From positions 1 through 64,000 of the forward strand of contig JAFQQN010000005.1 in the NCBI GenBank assembly GCA_017410605.1: a stretch of 64,000 bases of DNA, in the 5' to 3' direction. The position numbers and the translations under genes are program-made. The notes under the pieces were generated by a model. That model ran no database searches and was not told the DNA's origin. It was given only the letters and a program-made list of their open reading frames with translations. The DNA comes from Clostridia bacterium. GTDB taxonomy: Bacteria > Bacillota > Clostridia > Oscillospirales > Acutalibacteraceae. Below, piece by piece: positions 8,901-17,446 of the stretch (positions are counted from its first letter, which is position 1; the number at the start of each line of letters is the position of its first letter).

Positions 8901-9906
8901 TGAGAAAGGTGCTGATGGTAAAGATGGTGTGGGCATAAAAGAAGTAAGCGTTGGCGATGACGGTTATTTATATGTAACCTATACCAATAGTGATGATGCA
9001 CAAAAAATCGCTTACATCAAAGGCGACAAAGGTGATAAGGGCGACGCTGGTGCAGATGGTAAAACACCGTATATTCTTAACGGCACATGGTGGATTGGAG
9101 AAACAAACACCGGCATAAAAGCCGAAGGTGAAGATGGTACAAACGGAATTAACGGTACTAATGGTAAGGACGGACAAAACGGTGCTGACGGTAAAGATGG
9201 TGTAGGCGTTCAAAATGCTTATATTAATAGCGAGTCACACCTAATCATTGTTCTTACAAATGGAACAGAGATAGATGCAGGTTATGTTGGTGGTTCCGGT
9301 AGTGTAGTACCTTTAGAAAAGTTCACCGTCACTTTTAAAGACCATGATGGTACAGTTTTAAAGACAGAGGAAGTTGAGTCTGGTAAGGCTGCAACGGCTC
9401 CTTCAGATCCTTCAAGAGATGGCTATAAATTTACCGGTTGGAATCAACCCTTTAGCAATGTTATTTCTGATATGGTTATAGTTGCTCAATATCAAAAGAT
9501 AACTACTCCGACTTTGGTTGTAGGTAATATTACAACTACTGCTGGAACAACAGCTTTGGAAATACCGGTTAATGTTATTAACAATCCAGGTATTTCTTCT
9601 ATGACATTGAATATCACTTATGATGAAACAGTAATGTCGCTTACACGAGCCTCTACCAGTGATGCTTTATCGGGTCTTTCGTACACAAAACCGAAAACAT
9701 ACAAAAGTGGTTGCAATTTAGTTTGGTATGGATCCGAACCAGACGAAATAATTGATGGAGAAGCATTTGTTCTCAAATTTGATATTTTAGATACTGCGGC
9801 ATTAGGAAATCATACTATTACACTTAGCGTAACTAACGTTGTAGATGTAGATATTAATAGTTTTGAACTTCAGGTAGTTGACGGTGTGGTAACTATTGTT
9901 CAATAG
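5950..9906 (+). CDS. Collagen-like membrane-anchored stalk with C-terminal cohesin-like domain
   Basis: 1318 residues; ATG 7 bases after GGAGG. Residues 4-26 are a hydrophobic signal or signal anchor. At 40-88 are two SAYELAVQxGYxGT..EWLASL units. Residues ~95-1115 alternate Gly-X-Y collagen runs (GKDG, GAD, GTN) with 16 short beta modules (pattern GELVLTYSNN...NLGVVVG) and five TPYIKNGNWWIG..DTGVKAEG units. An InlB/Flg_new-type beta repeat is at ~1125-1185. The last ~130 residues resemble a cohesin, with paired strands and an NLVWYGSEPDE segment. There is no LPXTG motif. I infer a rod that holds a cohesin away from the cell. The DNA repeats make it prone to length change. Confidence 0.85.
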   Translation: MAKKIIAVVVAVILVIGISVGTTLLVDKNAVPASTTIENGLSAYELAVQYGYEGTVQEWLASLEGKSAYQVAVDSGYSGTESEWIASLKATADNTASIKDAEFNSKGELILTLSDDTVLNLGVAVGTNGADGKDGTNGKDGANGKDGVDGKDGADGISITTANINADGQLVIGFSDGKTVNLDKVVGMNGKDGVSVTSSKINANGELVLTYSNGQEANLGVVIGAKGDKGDKGDAGADGKDGTAIISTVINNNGELVITYSNNTTENLGVVVGRDGADGKDGQDGTNGIDGKDGVSVTGAEITFDGELVLTYSNNQRSNLGKVIGADGKDGQNGADGKDGQDGANGVDGKTPYIKNGNWWIGDADTGVKAEGKDGTNGQDGQNGQNGQDGTDGDTPYIKNGNWWIGETDTGVKAQGVDGANGTDGKDGADGKDGVSVIKSEINAKGELVITYSNNQVDNLGVVVGANGQNGADGKDGQNGADGKDGVDGKDGVDGKDGIGIKNIEITDADELLITLTNDSTLNLGCIKGADGKDGANGKDGANGKDGINGTNGIDGKDGVSVTGASINAANELVLTFSNNTEKNLGVVVGANGEDGKNGVDGNDGRGIKDTEVNALGELVITYTDDTTDNLGVIVSDNGGAGTSANAPRVQINSTTNEWEISTDGGKTWVSTGVKATGENGKDGADGADGEDGTDGISITEAIINEDNELVLTFSNNTQKNLGVVVGADGEDGKNGADGANGQDGEDGKTPYIKDGNWWIGDTDTGVKAEGKDGTNGQDGQDGQNGQDGQDGTDGDTPYIKNGNWWIGETDTGVKAEGIDGTNGTNGADGKDGIGVSGAEIDENDHLIIKLSNNTTIDVGVVVGADGKDGANGTNGTNGKDGKDGVGIKNVTVSAEGILTVTLDNDTVITLGNIKGKDGVGIAKTEINAEGKLVITYTDNKVVTLDKVVGDNGIGIKLVELTDDYMLKLTFTDNGTQTLGPIRGEKGADGKDGVGIKEVSVGDDGYLYVTYTNSDDAQKIAYIKGDKGDKGDAGADGKTPYILNGTWWIGETNTGIKAEGEDGTNGINGTNGKDGQNGADGKDGVGVQNAYINSESHLIIVLTNGTEIDAGYVGGSGSVVPLEKFTVTFKDHDGTVLKTEEVESGKAATAPSDPSRDGYKFTGWNQPFSNVISDMVIVAQYQKITTPTLVVGNITTTAGTTALEIPVNVINNPGISSMTLNITYDETVMSLTRASTSDALSGLSYTKPKTYKSGCNLVWYGSEPDEIIDGEAFVLKFDILDTAALGNHTITLSVTNVVDVDINSFELQVVDGVVTIVQ

Positions 9907-9912
9907 TATATG

Positions 9913-9946
9913 CTTTATGGGAATTAAATCAGTAATTCCCATAAAG
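9913..9946 (+). other. 14-bp perfect hairpin between the two surface genes
   Basis: The arms 9913-9926 (ctttatgggaatta) and 9933-9946 pair perfectly around a 6-base loop, with no T-run after them. It lies between the stop at 9906 and the ribosome site at 9963. It is more likely an mRNA-stability or partial-termination hairpin than a full terminator, and may set the ratio of the two proteins. Confidence 0.6.
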
Positions 9947-9973
9947 ATAAAATAATTAAAAGGAGAAAAAAGT

Positions 9974-12900
9974 ATGAAAAAACGAATAATTTCATTACTA
10001 TTATCCTTGGCTTTGATCCTTTCTATATGTCCAACCATTGTATTTTCAGCTAATGCAACAAGCGATACGATATTTGCAGTGGATGATGTATGGGCAGCTT
10101 CAGGAACAGCAGTTAAGGTTAATGTTTACGTTAAAAACAACACTGGTATTACCAGTGCAACCTTAAACGTATCTTGGGGAGAAGGCTTAACCCTTGTAGA
10201 TGATAAAAATGGTACTGCATTTAACTCTGACGAATTAGCATACCAAGCACCTGCATACTACAAGAGTGAAGGTACTAACTTCGTTTGGTACGGAAGCGAA
10301 ATGGAAACTATTCAAGATGGTTCTGTTTTGGTTTTGACATTTGAGGTTTCAGATGATGTGGACGATTCGGATGTGTTGGATATTAACATAACTGGTAGCG
10401 GTTTTGTTGATAACGAAGGAATGGCGTTCGTTCCACAGTTTGCAAATGGTAGTGTACGTATTGTAAACTATATTCCCGGTGATGTTAATGGAAGTGGCGA
10501 AGTTGACGGCGGCGATCTTGTTATGTATGCGCGTTATATTTCTGATGGTTGCGTTACGGATCCAATAGGATATAATATTGTTTTGAATGAAAAAGCTGCG
10601 GATGTTAATGACGACGGCAGTTTGAATGGTCAAGATTTGGTTATGATTAGTCGGTATATTTCCGATGGCTGTATCACCGACCCAAATGGCTATAATGTTA
10701 TATTAATGCCTTCTACTCCAAAACATACTCATAGTATGATGGCAACCGAAGCTGAATCTGCTACATGTTCAGAAAACGGAAATATTGCTTATTGGCAATG
10801 TTCAGAATGCGGCAAATATTATAGAGATGTTCTTGGAAAAACAGAAATATCGTTAGAAGATACTGTTATTCCTGCCTCACATACATTAACCTATGTAAGT
10901 GCACAAGCTGCTTCTCCTGCTGCAGAAGGATGGATTGAGCACTGGAAATGTTCCGCATGTGGAAAATACTTTGCAAATTCTTCCGCAACTGTTGAGATAA
11001 CTGAGGAAGAAGTCTTTATTGATCCTATCACACGAACCGAGTCAATTGTTGTATTTAACGTATATGGTTCTGATCCATACTTGGAAAGCATCGGAATCGA
11101 TCATGCTAAATCTCAGACTTTCTATTCTGAGGACGGCTTGATTCTTAACGATATTACAAATGCACCTGCCGGATATGAGTTTGCAGGTTGGACTACAACC
11201 GCAGGCACCTCTATAACTGAAATTGCACCAAGTTCTTCATCGAGACAAATTGTTGTAAATGCGAACTGGAAAAAGACAGTATATAGAGTAACTTTCGATA
11301 CGCCTGATGTTTCTGTTAAAGGAACTAAAATTACCGGTGAGGAAGTTGTAAATTATACCGAATACACTGTTGATACCGGTGTCACCTTACGTAGTCCTGA
11401 ATGTTATGGATATACTTTTGTTGGATGGTCTAATGATAACGGATTTATCATTGATCGCATCAACCCCGGAACAACAGGACACATGACCTTACACGCCAAC
11501 TGGACTTCTAACCGTAACAGAGCTACAAGCTATAGTAATTATGGTACTCCGATTATTATAGAAGATGATACAAACGGTCAGTTCTTATTTGTGTATGATA
11601 TCGGACGCATCGATAATGTTCCGTTATATACATACACTGATGCAAACGGTAATACTATTGGTGCTAATGGTACTGCGCTTAATATCGATATGACTTATGA
11701 AGTTTCTGAGCAATTTAGCGAAGTAGAGGCTAAAGAAGTTATTGAGACCGTTGCTGATGCAACTACACGAAGCTCTGGTTGGACATTGTCAGAAGAATGG
11801 AATGATTTGTACTCGGAAGGTACGGAATATGCTGATAAGCAGATTAAGAGCGAAGAAAGAACTGACTCACAAGGCAATGTAGTTGGTGGTAATTACTTTG
11901 TAAGTAATAGCCAAGGTGGTTCTTCCTTTATTAGCACTGAATCTGGCGGTTCAACCGCAAGTTCTTCTAAGGTAACAACTGATAAGTCTTTCGGTATTAA
12001 TGCTTCTTATGATAAATCCACCGAAAAATATTGTGATGCTACGCTTAGCGCTGAAAATAAGACTGAGGTAAGTGCAGGAGTTGAAGCGCCTGTAGGTATT
12101 GCGAAGGTTAGTGCTGGTGTTAAAAACACCACTACAATTGGTGCTGAGGTTTCCAGCGGCAGAAAAGATAATACCGCCTTCCATATTGATGGCAATTATT
12201 CTTCCTCTGTAGGTACTGTTGACATTAATGATTCGTCTTCATATTTCAATGTCACGGCAAATCAGTCAAGCAACTGGAACTCCACAACCGGTTATGAAAA
12301 GAGTTATCAAACCAGCATTAATACATCCGTATCACAAGCTGTTGCACAAGAAATTGCAAAGACTACCAATTACAACATTAGTAAATCACTCGGTGGCGGT
12401 AGCGAACATAATACCGCAGTATCCGGAACGAGTAGCACTGAAAAAGGTTATTCAAATTCACTACAGGTTTCTGAACATTATTCTAAAACAACTACAAAAC
12501 ATGTGAAGTATTCAAATAGTGAAGTTGGATATTACAGAGTTGTTATGGCCGGTACGGTTCACGTTTACGGTGTTGTAGGCTATGATGTAGCGACCGCATC
12601 TTACTACACATATACCTATAATGTTCTTGCAGATGAAACATTTGAATATGTTGATTATTCTAAGGAAAGAGCAACCTTTGACGACTGTGAAAACGGCGTT
12701 GTTACCTTCGAGATTCCTTATGAAGTTAATGAATATATTTTAGGTGTAACAAGCGAAACAGCAGGTCTTGAAATTGGACTCGATGGAACTGTAAATGATT
12801 TTGAAGCAACTGAAGATTTTAAGGGTACCGTTGTTGTTCCTCAGTATCATGCCGAAACATTACCCGGAAGTGATAATGTTGCACTTAAAACAAAGGCTAT

Positions 12901-14743
12901 CAGCTCTACTGCATTTGCAAATAACACTGAAATCAAAACTGTAATTTTACCGATTTATGTAACAGAAATACCGGAAGGCGCTTTTGAAGGATGTACAAAT
13001 CTGGAAACAGTTATAGCTTATGGTGTAACAAAAATTGGCAAAGATGCATTTAAGGGTTGTACTTCTCTTAAAAAGTTCTATGTTGATAACTATATTACTG
13101 AACTCGGAACGAATGCTTTTGAGAATGTTTCCGAAATTGCAGTAATGGCACACGATTCTAATGTAGCTGATGCAGCCATTAAATCAGGTGCTAAGAAGAT
13201 TACTGTTGATGTTTCTAAAATAACAGATTCATTCAATAATAAGACTGTAGCTGTAGACAACACAACCGATTATTTCGCTATTGTTGGTAACGGTGGTGAA
13301 TATACTAATCTTCAGATTAATTCAAATGCTAAGGAAACTTTGATTAGCAAAATGACATTCGTGGATAATTCTGATACACCGCTTAAGATTAATTCGGATA
13401 TAGCGACATTGTCCGTTGTTTCTGTTGAAAATAGCCCTGTTTATGCATTGCAATTAGGTAATGATAATACTGATTTGAAACTTTATGGTGAAATCAATTT
13501 GAGTTCTCAGGGTGAAAATACTGTTATCAGTAAAAATGTTACTTTAAGTAAGGCAAACAATAATATTACAAGTAAATTAAACATTACTGGAAAATATCTT
13601 GTTTGCGGAGAGGTTATAAACAAAGAATCTTTCCTTAATGTTGAACCTACAACAATTACAACAGATGAATATAATATATATATTTCACCGGTTGTAATCA
13701 CATTTGATGCTAATGACGGAGTCGCAATTACTGATACTAAGATTGTTTATAACAGTCAAAAGTATGGTACTTTACCTACACCTCAAAGAGAATATTTTGA
13801 GTTTACAGGTTGGTATACTGAAGCAGAAAACGGCGAACTTATTACAGCAGAGTCTACAGTTAATGTGGAAACAAGCCAAACTCTTTATGCTCAGTGGAAA
13901 CAACTCACAAGCACTCTTGTTTTTGATGCTAATGGTGGCTCAGTTTCAAACGAAAGCAAGTTGGTTTATATAGGAAAAGCTGTAGGCGATTTGCCGACTC
14001 CTACAAGAAGCGATCTTACTTTCTTAGGATGGTTCACGGAAGATGGCACTCAAGTCACAAAAGATACTGTATTTACCGCGACATCACCTGTTACAGTAAA
14101 AGCACATTGGCAATCAGATTGGGTTCTCGCTTCGGAGTTACCTTCTGATGGTGATGTAAACAATACAAAGTGGACTTATAATTTGACCACAAGAACTACC
14201 TCTAATTCCTCTACAGCTCCATCCGGTTATACTGCATATCAAGATCCTACTTGGGTTTGGGGTTCTTACGGTTCTTGGAGTAGTTGGTCAAAAACAAAGG
14301 CTACAGCAAGTGATTCGAGAAAAGTTGAAACCAAAACTGTTACAGACAGAGCGGCGTACACTAATTATAAATACTATATTTATCGTACAAGTGATGGTTG
14401 GGGTTACGGAACACAAGGCTATTATACAGGCGCTTCACATGGTTCTTGTACAAAATACGATGAAATAAACTTGACATACGCTTTGTCGTTATATGATTCG
14501 TCATTAGGTTTATATGGACCGTATAATAGTAGTATGTTCTCTCACAGTGGTGACTCTTATTGGTTCTACAGTGGTTCAAGTTATGTTCCTGCTGTAACAC
14601 ACACAGAATATCGCTATGCTGACCGTTCAAAGGTTTATACCTACTATTATCAAAAGATTGAAGCAAAAGAATCAACTACTGCAGTTAGTGCTTCTGATAC
14701 CATCTCTAATGTTCAGAAGTGGGTTAAATACATTGTTGATTAA
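9974..14743 (+). CDS. Giant secreted protein: cohesin-like, dockerin, beta-rich core, LRR, InlB repeats
   Basis: 1589 residues; ATG after AAAAGGAG. Signal peptide 1-28. Cohesin-like domain ~31-160, sharing NFVWYGSE with the stalk protein. Dockerin 170-232 with two Ca-binding F-hands (DVNGSGEVDGGDL and DVNDDGSLNGQDL). Two CxxC modules lie at ~250-345 and InlB-type repeats at ~355-510. A Ser/Thr-rich beta region at ~600-875 looks superficially like aerolysin/ETX-type toxins. A BspA-type LRR is at ~965-1085, two more InlB repeats at ~1240-1380, and a Trp/Tyr-rich C-terminal domain at ~1382-1589. The dockerin can be expected to dock to a cohesin, perhaps the stalk's. It sits 67 bp after the stalk gene and is probably co-transcribed and co-switched. 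Confidence 0.85.
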   Translation: MKKRIISLLLSLALILSICPTIVFSANATSDTIFAVDDVWAASGTAVKVNVYVKNNTGITSATLNVSWGEGLTLVDDKNGTAFNSDELAYQAPAYYKSEGTNFVWYGSEMETIQDGSVLVLTFEVSDDVDDSDVLDINITGSGFVDNEGMAFVPQFANGSVRIVNYIPGDVNGSGEVDGGDLVMYARYISDGCVTDPIGYNIVLNEKAADVNDDGSLNGQDLVMISRYISDGCITDPNGYNVILMPSTPKHTHSMMATEAESATCSENGNIAYWQCSECGKYYRDVLGKTEISLEDTVIPASHTLTYVSAQAASPAAEGWIEHWKCSACGKYFANSSATVEITEEEVFIDPITRTESIVVFNVYGSDPYLESIGIDHAKSQTFYSEDGLILNDITNAPAGYEFAGWTTTAGTSITEIAPSSSSRQIVVNANWKKTVYRVTFDTPDVSVKGTKITGEEVVNYTEYTVDTGVTLRSPECYGYTFVGWSNDNGFIIDRINPGTTGHMTLHANWTSNRNRATSYSNYGTPIIIEDDTNGQFLFVYDIGRIDNVPLYTYTDANGNTIGANGTALNIDMTYEVSEQFSEVEAKEVIETVADATTRSSGWTLSEEWNDLYSEGTEYADKQIKSEERTDSQGNVVGGNYFVSNSQGGSSFISTESGGSTASSSKVTTDKSFGINASYDKSTEKYCDATLSAENKTEVSAGVEAPVGIAKVSAGVKNTTTIGAEVSSGRKDNTAFHIDGNYSSSVGTVDINDSSSYFNVTANQSSNWNSTTGYEKSYQTSINTSVSQAVAQEIAKTTNYNISKSLGGGSEHNTAVSGTSSTEKGYSNSLQVSEHYSKTTTKHVKYSNSEVGYYRVVMAGTVHVYGVVGYDVATASYYTYTYNVLADETFEYVDYSKERATFDDCENGVVTFEIPYEVNEYILGVTSETAGLEIGLDGTVNDFEATEDFKGTVVVPQYHAETLPGSDNVALKTKAISSTAFANNTEIKTVILPIYVTEIPEGAFEGCTNLETVIAYGVTKIGKDAFKGCTSLKKFYVDNYITELGTNAFENVSEIAVMAHDSNVADAAIKSGAKKITVDVSKITDSFNNKTVAVDNTTDYFAIVGNGGEYTNLQINSNAKETLISKMTFVDNSDTPLKINSDIATLSVVSVENSPVYALQLGNDNTDLKLYGEINLSSQGENTVISKNVTLSKANNNITSKLNITGKYLVCGEVINKESFLNVEPTTITTDEYNIYISPVVITFDANDGVAITDTKIVYNSQKYGTLPTPQREYFEFTGWYTEAENGELITAESTVNVETSQTLYAQWKQLTSTLVFDANGGSVSNESKLVYIGKAVGDLPTPTRSDLTFLGWFTEDGTQVTKDTVFTATSPVTVKAHWQSDWVLASELPSDGDVNNTKWTYNLTTRTTSNSSTAPSGYTAYQDPTWVWGSYGSWSSWSKTKATASDSRKVETKTVTDRAAYTNYKYYIYRTSDGWGYGTQGYYTGASHGSCTKYDEINLTYALSLYDSSLGLYGPYNSSMFSHSGDSYWFYSGSSYVPAVTHTEYRYADRSKVYTYYYQKIEAKESTTAVSASDTISNVQKWVKYIVD

Positions 14744-14777
14744 AGCTTTTCAATCTGCTTAGGCAATTAAATAGTTC

Positions 14778-14820
14778 AAGCCGTATTTTAGGAGAAATCC
14801 TAAAATACGGCTTGTTCTTT
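14778..14820 (+). terminator. Strong terminator of the surface-protein operon
   Basis: A 16-bp perfect stem (14778-14793 with 14798-14813) around a GAAA loop, followed by TTGTTCTTTT. Confidence 0.85.
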
Positions 14821-14870
14821 TAATCCACACTTATTTGCTCAACCAAGATTTAATTATAGATAAATATAAA

Positions 14871-14906
14871 ACAATAACCGACCACTGAGTAATGGTCGGT
14901 TATTGT
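14871..14906. terminator. Bidirectional terminator between convergent operons
   Basis: A 14-bp perfect stem (14871-14884 with 14893-14906) around an 8-base loop, with TTTTA following on the minus strand. It closes the minus-strand SDR transcript and backs up the plus-strand terminator. The rest of the 14744-15081 gap shows only one further weak hairpin (14957-14978, followed by seven T). Confidence 0.7.
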
Positions 14907-15081
14907 TTAGCACTCGTCAATCGGCTTATTTCGTAGGATATTCAAAACATCTTTATGACAACTCGCCTTCGGCTTGTCGAATTTTTTTATCCAATGAAAA
15001 GGATTAGTATGTACTCTGTCATAGCGAAATATAATTACCGCAGATGTATTTTAATGAAAAATTTTTCACAATAAACTATAA

Positions 15082-15735
15082 TTATTCTTTCCAAACAAAG
15101 TTATAGTTTATTGCCTCGCCACCGTCAACAATAATATTCTGCCCTGTGCAAAAGGTATTGGTAACGGTAAGAAAATATGCCCACTGGGCAATTTCTTCCG
15201 GGGTGGCCCACCTTTTAAGGGGTGTTTGCTTCATAATTTCTTTCCAAAGCTTAGGGTCGTTTATAACACACTGGTTAAGTGGGGTTATAACTCCGCCTGG
15301 GTCCAGGCTGTTACAGGTGGCATTATATTTTGCAACACGCATAGCAACATTTTTAGTGTAAGCCATTACACCGCCCTTACTTGCAGAATATTCGGGAAAT
15401 TCGGATCCTGTGTGCCCACTTGCAGAGCCAATATTTAAAATAGAACGAATTTTTTCCTGAATACCGTATTTTTCGGTGATATTTATTAAAGCCTTAAGGT
15501 TTATATCAATATCTGCCTCATTTTGAGTTCCTGCATTATTGATTAATATATTAACATCATCTATTTCGGGAAGCTTGTGGCTATCACGAATATCACATTC
15601 ATAATGAACATAAAGCTTATGTTCAATAGCTTTGCATTGCCTGTCAATACCAATTACACTATGTCCCTCTTTTAAAAAAGTAAGAGCAATTGCTTTTCCT
15701 ATGCCTTGTGAAGTTCCTGTTATTAAAACCTTCAT
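15082..15735 (-). CDS. Short-chain dehydrogenase/reductase
   Basis: 217 residues, a compact classical SDR. The Rossmann motif GTSQGIG is at residues 7-13 and NNAG near 66-69. The catalytic Ser lies in NIGSASG and Tyr/Lys in YSASKGG. A C-terminal GQNIIVDGG strand matches the family. It uses NAD(P) to oxidise or reduce a hydroxyl group; the substrate is not readable. Its ATG overlaps the stop of the VUT gene upstream (ATGA), so both are in one short operon. Confidence 0.85.
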   Translation of the reverse strand: MKVLITGTSQGIGKAIALTFLKEGHSVIGIDRQCKAIEHKLYVHYECDIRDSHKLPEIDDVNILINNAGTQNEADIDINLKALINITEKYGIQEKIRSILNIGSASGHTGSEFPEYSASKGGVMAYTKNVAMRVAKYNATCNSLDPGGVITPLNQCVINDPKLWKEIMKQTPLKRWATPEEIAQWAYFLTVTNTFCTGQNIIVDGGEAINYNFVWKE

Positions 15736-16511
15736 TGTTTATCCCCCTTAATATAAATGAGATATTCTTCCCCAACCTTAAGCTTTTTCCATTTTGTTAC
15801 AATGCGATATCCCATAGGAGAAAAAAGAACTTCCATTAACAACTCAGCTACTGCACCTGTTAAGGCACAGGCTACACACTGCCACACTGTCCAATAAAAA
15901 CCGTTCCAGAATATGGGCGCAAAAACAACAAAAACAATAATTGAAAAAATTAAATTATCAAAAAACTGACCAATAAAGGTGGAAATATATGTTCTTGCGG
16001 CATAGGCAAGTTTACCATCGGGATTTTTGTTAAAAGACTTGCCGATTATCCAGTTTAAAAAATTATTAATAACTGCCGAAGCCAAAAAAGCAACGGTGCT
16101 GCCTAAAAGAATAAACCAGGTGCCGCCTAAAATACTGTTAAGAGCAGTATAATCTCTGGCATTAGACGGTATAATACTTGCAATATAAAAAATAAGGCAG
16201 GTTAGCAAATTTATTGCCGAAGCCAGAACCGCAATTTTATTAGAAGCCTTGGGCCCAAAATATTTTGTAATAATATCCATACACATAAATGAAAGCCAAG
16301 AAATTAAAATTCCTCCGTCTAAGGCTATCCATTTTGTTTGAACAAGGGTTTTGTTTGCCAACAAATTCATACAAATAACGCTTACAACAAAAAGCGATAC
16401 AACCGCCGAGGGTATGCACCTAAGCAAAATTCTGGTTTCTTCCCTCTCGCGACATGCCCAAAGTTTAAATTTATTTAAAAGCCCATTCGGATTGTTTCTT
16501 TCGTGATTCAT
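15732..16511 (-). CDS. VUT-family (YhhQ-like) integral membrane transporter
   Basis: About 259 residues from the ATG at 16509-16511, with GGAGAGG six bases upstream. A longer frame from TTG would translate that site. Six or so membrane helices with the conserved ISWLSFMCMDIITKYFG segment and an AARTYISTFIGQFFDNLIF helix match the VUT family, whose characterised members take up queuosine precursors. The N-terminus is extended and charged, as in some clostridial members. The substrate is inferred from the family only. No preQ1 aptamer consensus is visible in the leader. Confidence 0.8.
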   Translation of the reverse strand: MNHERNNPNGLLNKFKLWACREREETRILLRCIPSAVVSLFVVSVICMNLLANKTLVQTKWIALDGGILISWLSFMCMDIITKYFGPKASNKIAVLASAINLLTCLIFYIASIIPSNARDYTALNSILGGTWFILLGSTVAFLASAVINNFLNWIIGKSFNKNPDGKLAYAARTYISTFIGQFFDNLIFSIIVFVVFAPIFWNGFYWTVWQCVACALTGAVAELLMEVLFSPMGYRIVTKWKKLKVGEEYLIYIKGDKQ

Positions 16512-16521
16512 AGCCCTCTCC

Positions 16522-16550
16522 AAAAAAGCGGCTTTGCAAAACGCAAAGCC
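16522..16550 (-). terminator. Terminator hairpin directly before the VUT ribosome site
   Basis: GGCTTTGC (16550-16543) pairs with GCAAAGCC (16537-16530) across a 5-base loop, followed by a T-run of six and then the GGAGAGG of the VUT gene. It could be the upstream gene's terminator or an attenuator. Confidence 0.65.
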
Positions 16551-16568
16551 ACCATATTTTCAAGGATT

Positions 16569-16597
16569 ATTATACACGATTAGATATAAAAATACAA
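16569..16597 (-). promoter_or_regulatory. Promoter for VUT/SDR operon
   Basis: On the minus strand: TTGTAT (16597-16592), a 17-bp spacer and a perfect TATAAT (16574-16569). The start site would lie only ~10 bp before the terminator hairpin. Confidence 0.6.
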
Positions 16598-16620
16598 GTA
16601 TCAACAAAATAGGTTAGTAA

Positions 16621-17289
16621 TTATTCTGTTTTAAATAAAGTAAGTTCGCCATTTTGATTACAGAGGCCTAAGAATATTTCTTTAGGGTTATTATAGCCTT
16701 TGCCCTTTAACTGTTTTTCAAGCCATTTAACCGAAAAACCCATTCGCAGTAAATTTTCCTCTAAAATGCGGCCGTCCATTATAACCTCAACATTTATACT
16801 TTCCGGCTCACACATCAGCTTTAAATCGGTAGGTGTAGCCGGTCTTTTGGCACTTTTTGGCAAAACAGTAAGTCTGCCGTTATATTCAAAAACCGCAGTA
16901 TGAATATCGCTTATATTAAAATAACCCTCTTGTCTGCACATAACCAAAAATTCACTAAGGTCCAGCTTGGCCTTTTTCATATTTTTACGGTATAGCTTAC
17001 CGTCATTCATAATAATAGTAGGAGTTCCGTTAATGAACTTACGAGTTTTAGGAAATTTACTTGTAACAAAGGTTAATACAACGGTTATTGCACCATAAAC
17101 CAGCATAGCTATTAAAGGCTTTAAGGGTTGTTCAAGCTCTGTTGCTAACTCTGCGGCAATAGAGCCAATGGTTATTCCTGTAATGTAATCAAAAAAATCC
17201 AATTGGGACATTTGCTTATGTCCCAGAAGCTTTGCAATAACAAACAACGCTATTGCAGATAAAATTGAGGTTAGAATTACCTTTAACAC
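16621..17289 (-). CDS. DUF421 (YetF-like) membrane protein
   Basis: 222 residues. Three N-terminal membrane helices include the LGHKQMSQLDFFDYITGITIG signature (residues ~22-42) of DUF421/YetF proteins, and a cytosolic domain with GTPTIIMNDGK follows. Family members are spore- or envelope-associated in Bacillus and otherwise poorly characterised. The GTG start at 17287-17289 follows AAAAGGTG. It stands alone, with a terminator after it. Confidence 0.85.
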   Translation of the reverse strand: MLKVILTSILSAIALFVIAKLLGHKQMSQLDFFDYITGITIGSIAAELATELEQPLKPLIAMLVYGAITVVLTFVTSKFPKTRKFINGTPTIIMNDGKLYRKNMKKAKLDLSEFLVMCRQEGYFNISDIHTAVFEYNGRLTVLPKSAKRPATPTDLKLMCEPESINVEVIMDGRILEENLLRMGFSVKWLEKQLKGKGYNNPKEIFLGLCNQNGELTLFKTE

Positions 17290-17370
17290 ATTATTTCACC
17301 TTTTGAAAATTTAATCAGCCCTATTAGTATAACCAATTTAGCCTAAGAATTTATATTACTATATAAACCA

Positions 17371-17400
17371 AAAGCGCCCAGACATACATCTGAGCGCTTT
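17371..17400 (-). terminator. Terminator at the end of the polysaccharide locus
   Basis: AAAGCGC and GCGCTTT arms enclose a second pairing CAGA/TCTG, with one C·A mismatch. It lies between the stop at 17447 and the DUF421 gene. On the minus strand TTTT follows. Confidence 0.6.
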
Positions 17401-17446
17401 AAAGCTTTTTACCATAATAATTAAACTTAATTAACCTTAAAAACAC

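Noticed and set aside
6050..9213. Long reverse-strand and shifted frames over the collagen-like gene
   Set aside because: They are low-complexity mirror readings of the Gly-Lys-Asp repeat (Pro/Ser or Ile/Thr runs) without ribosome sites.
9300..14743. LPXTG sorting signal on the large surface proteins
   Set aside because: Neither C-terminus has an LPxTG, a hydrophobic helix and a positive tail. Anchoring is better explained by the N-terminal helix and dockerin binding.
16512..16620. preQ1 riboswitch before the VUT gene
   Set aside because: The leader lacks the C-rich pocket and the A-rich tail of preQ1-I and is too short for preQ1-II. Only a terminator hairpin is visible.
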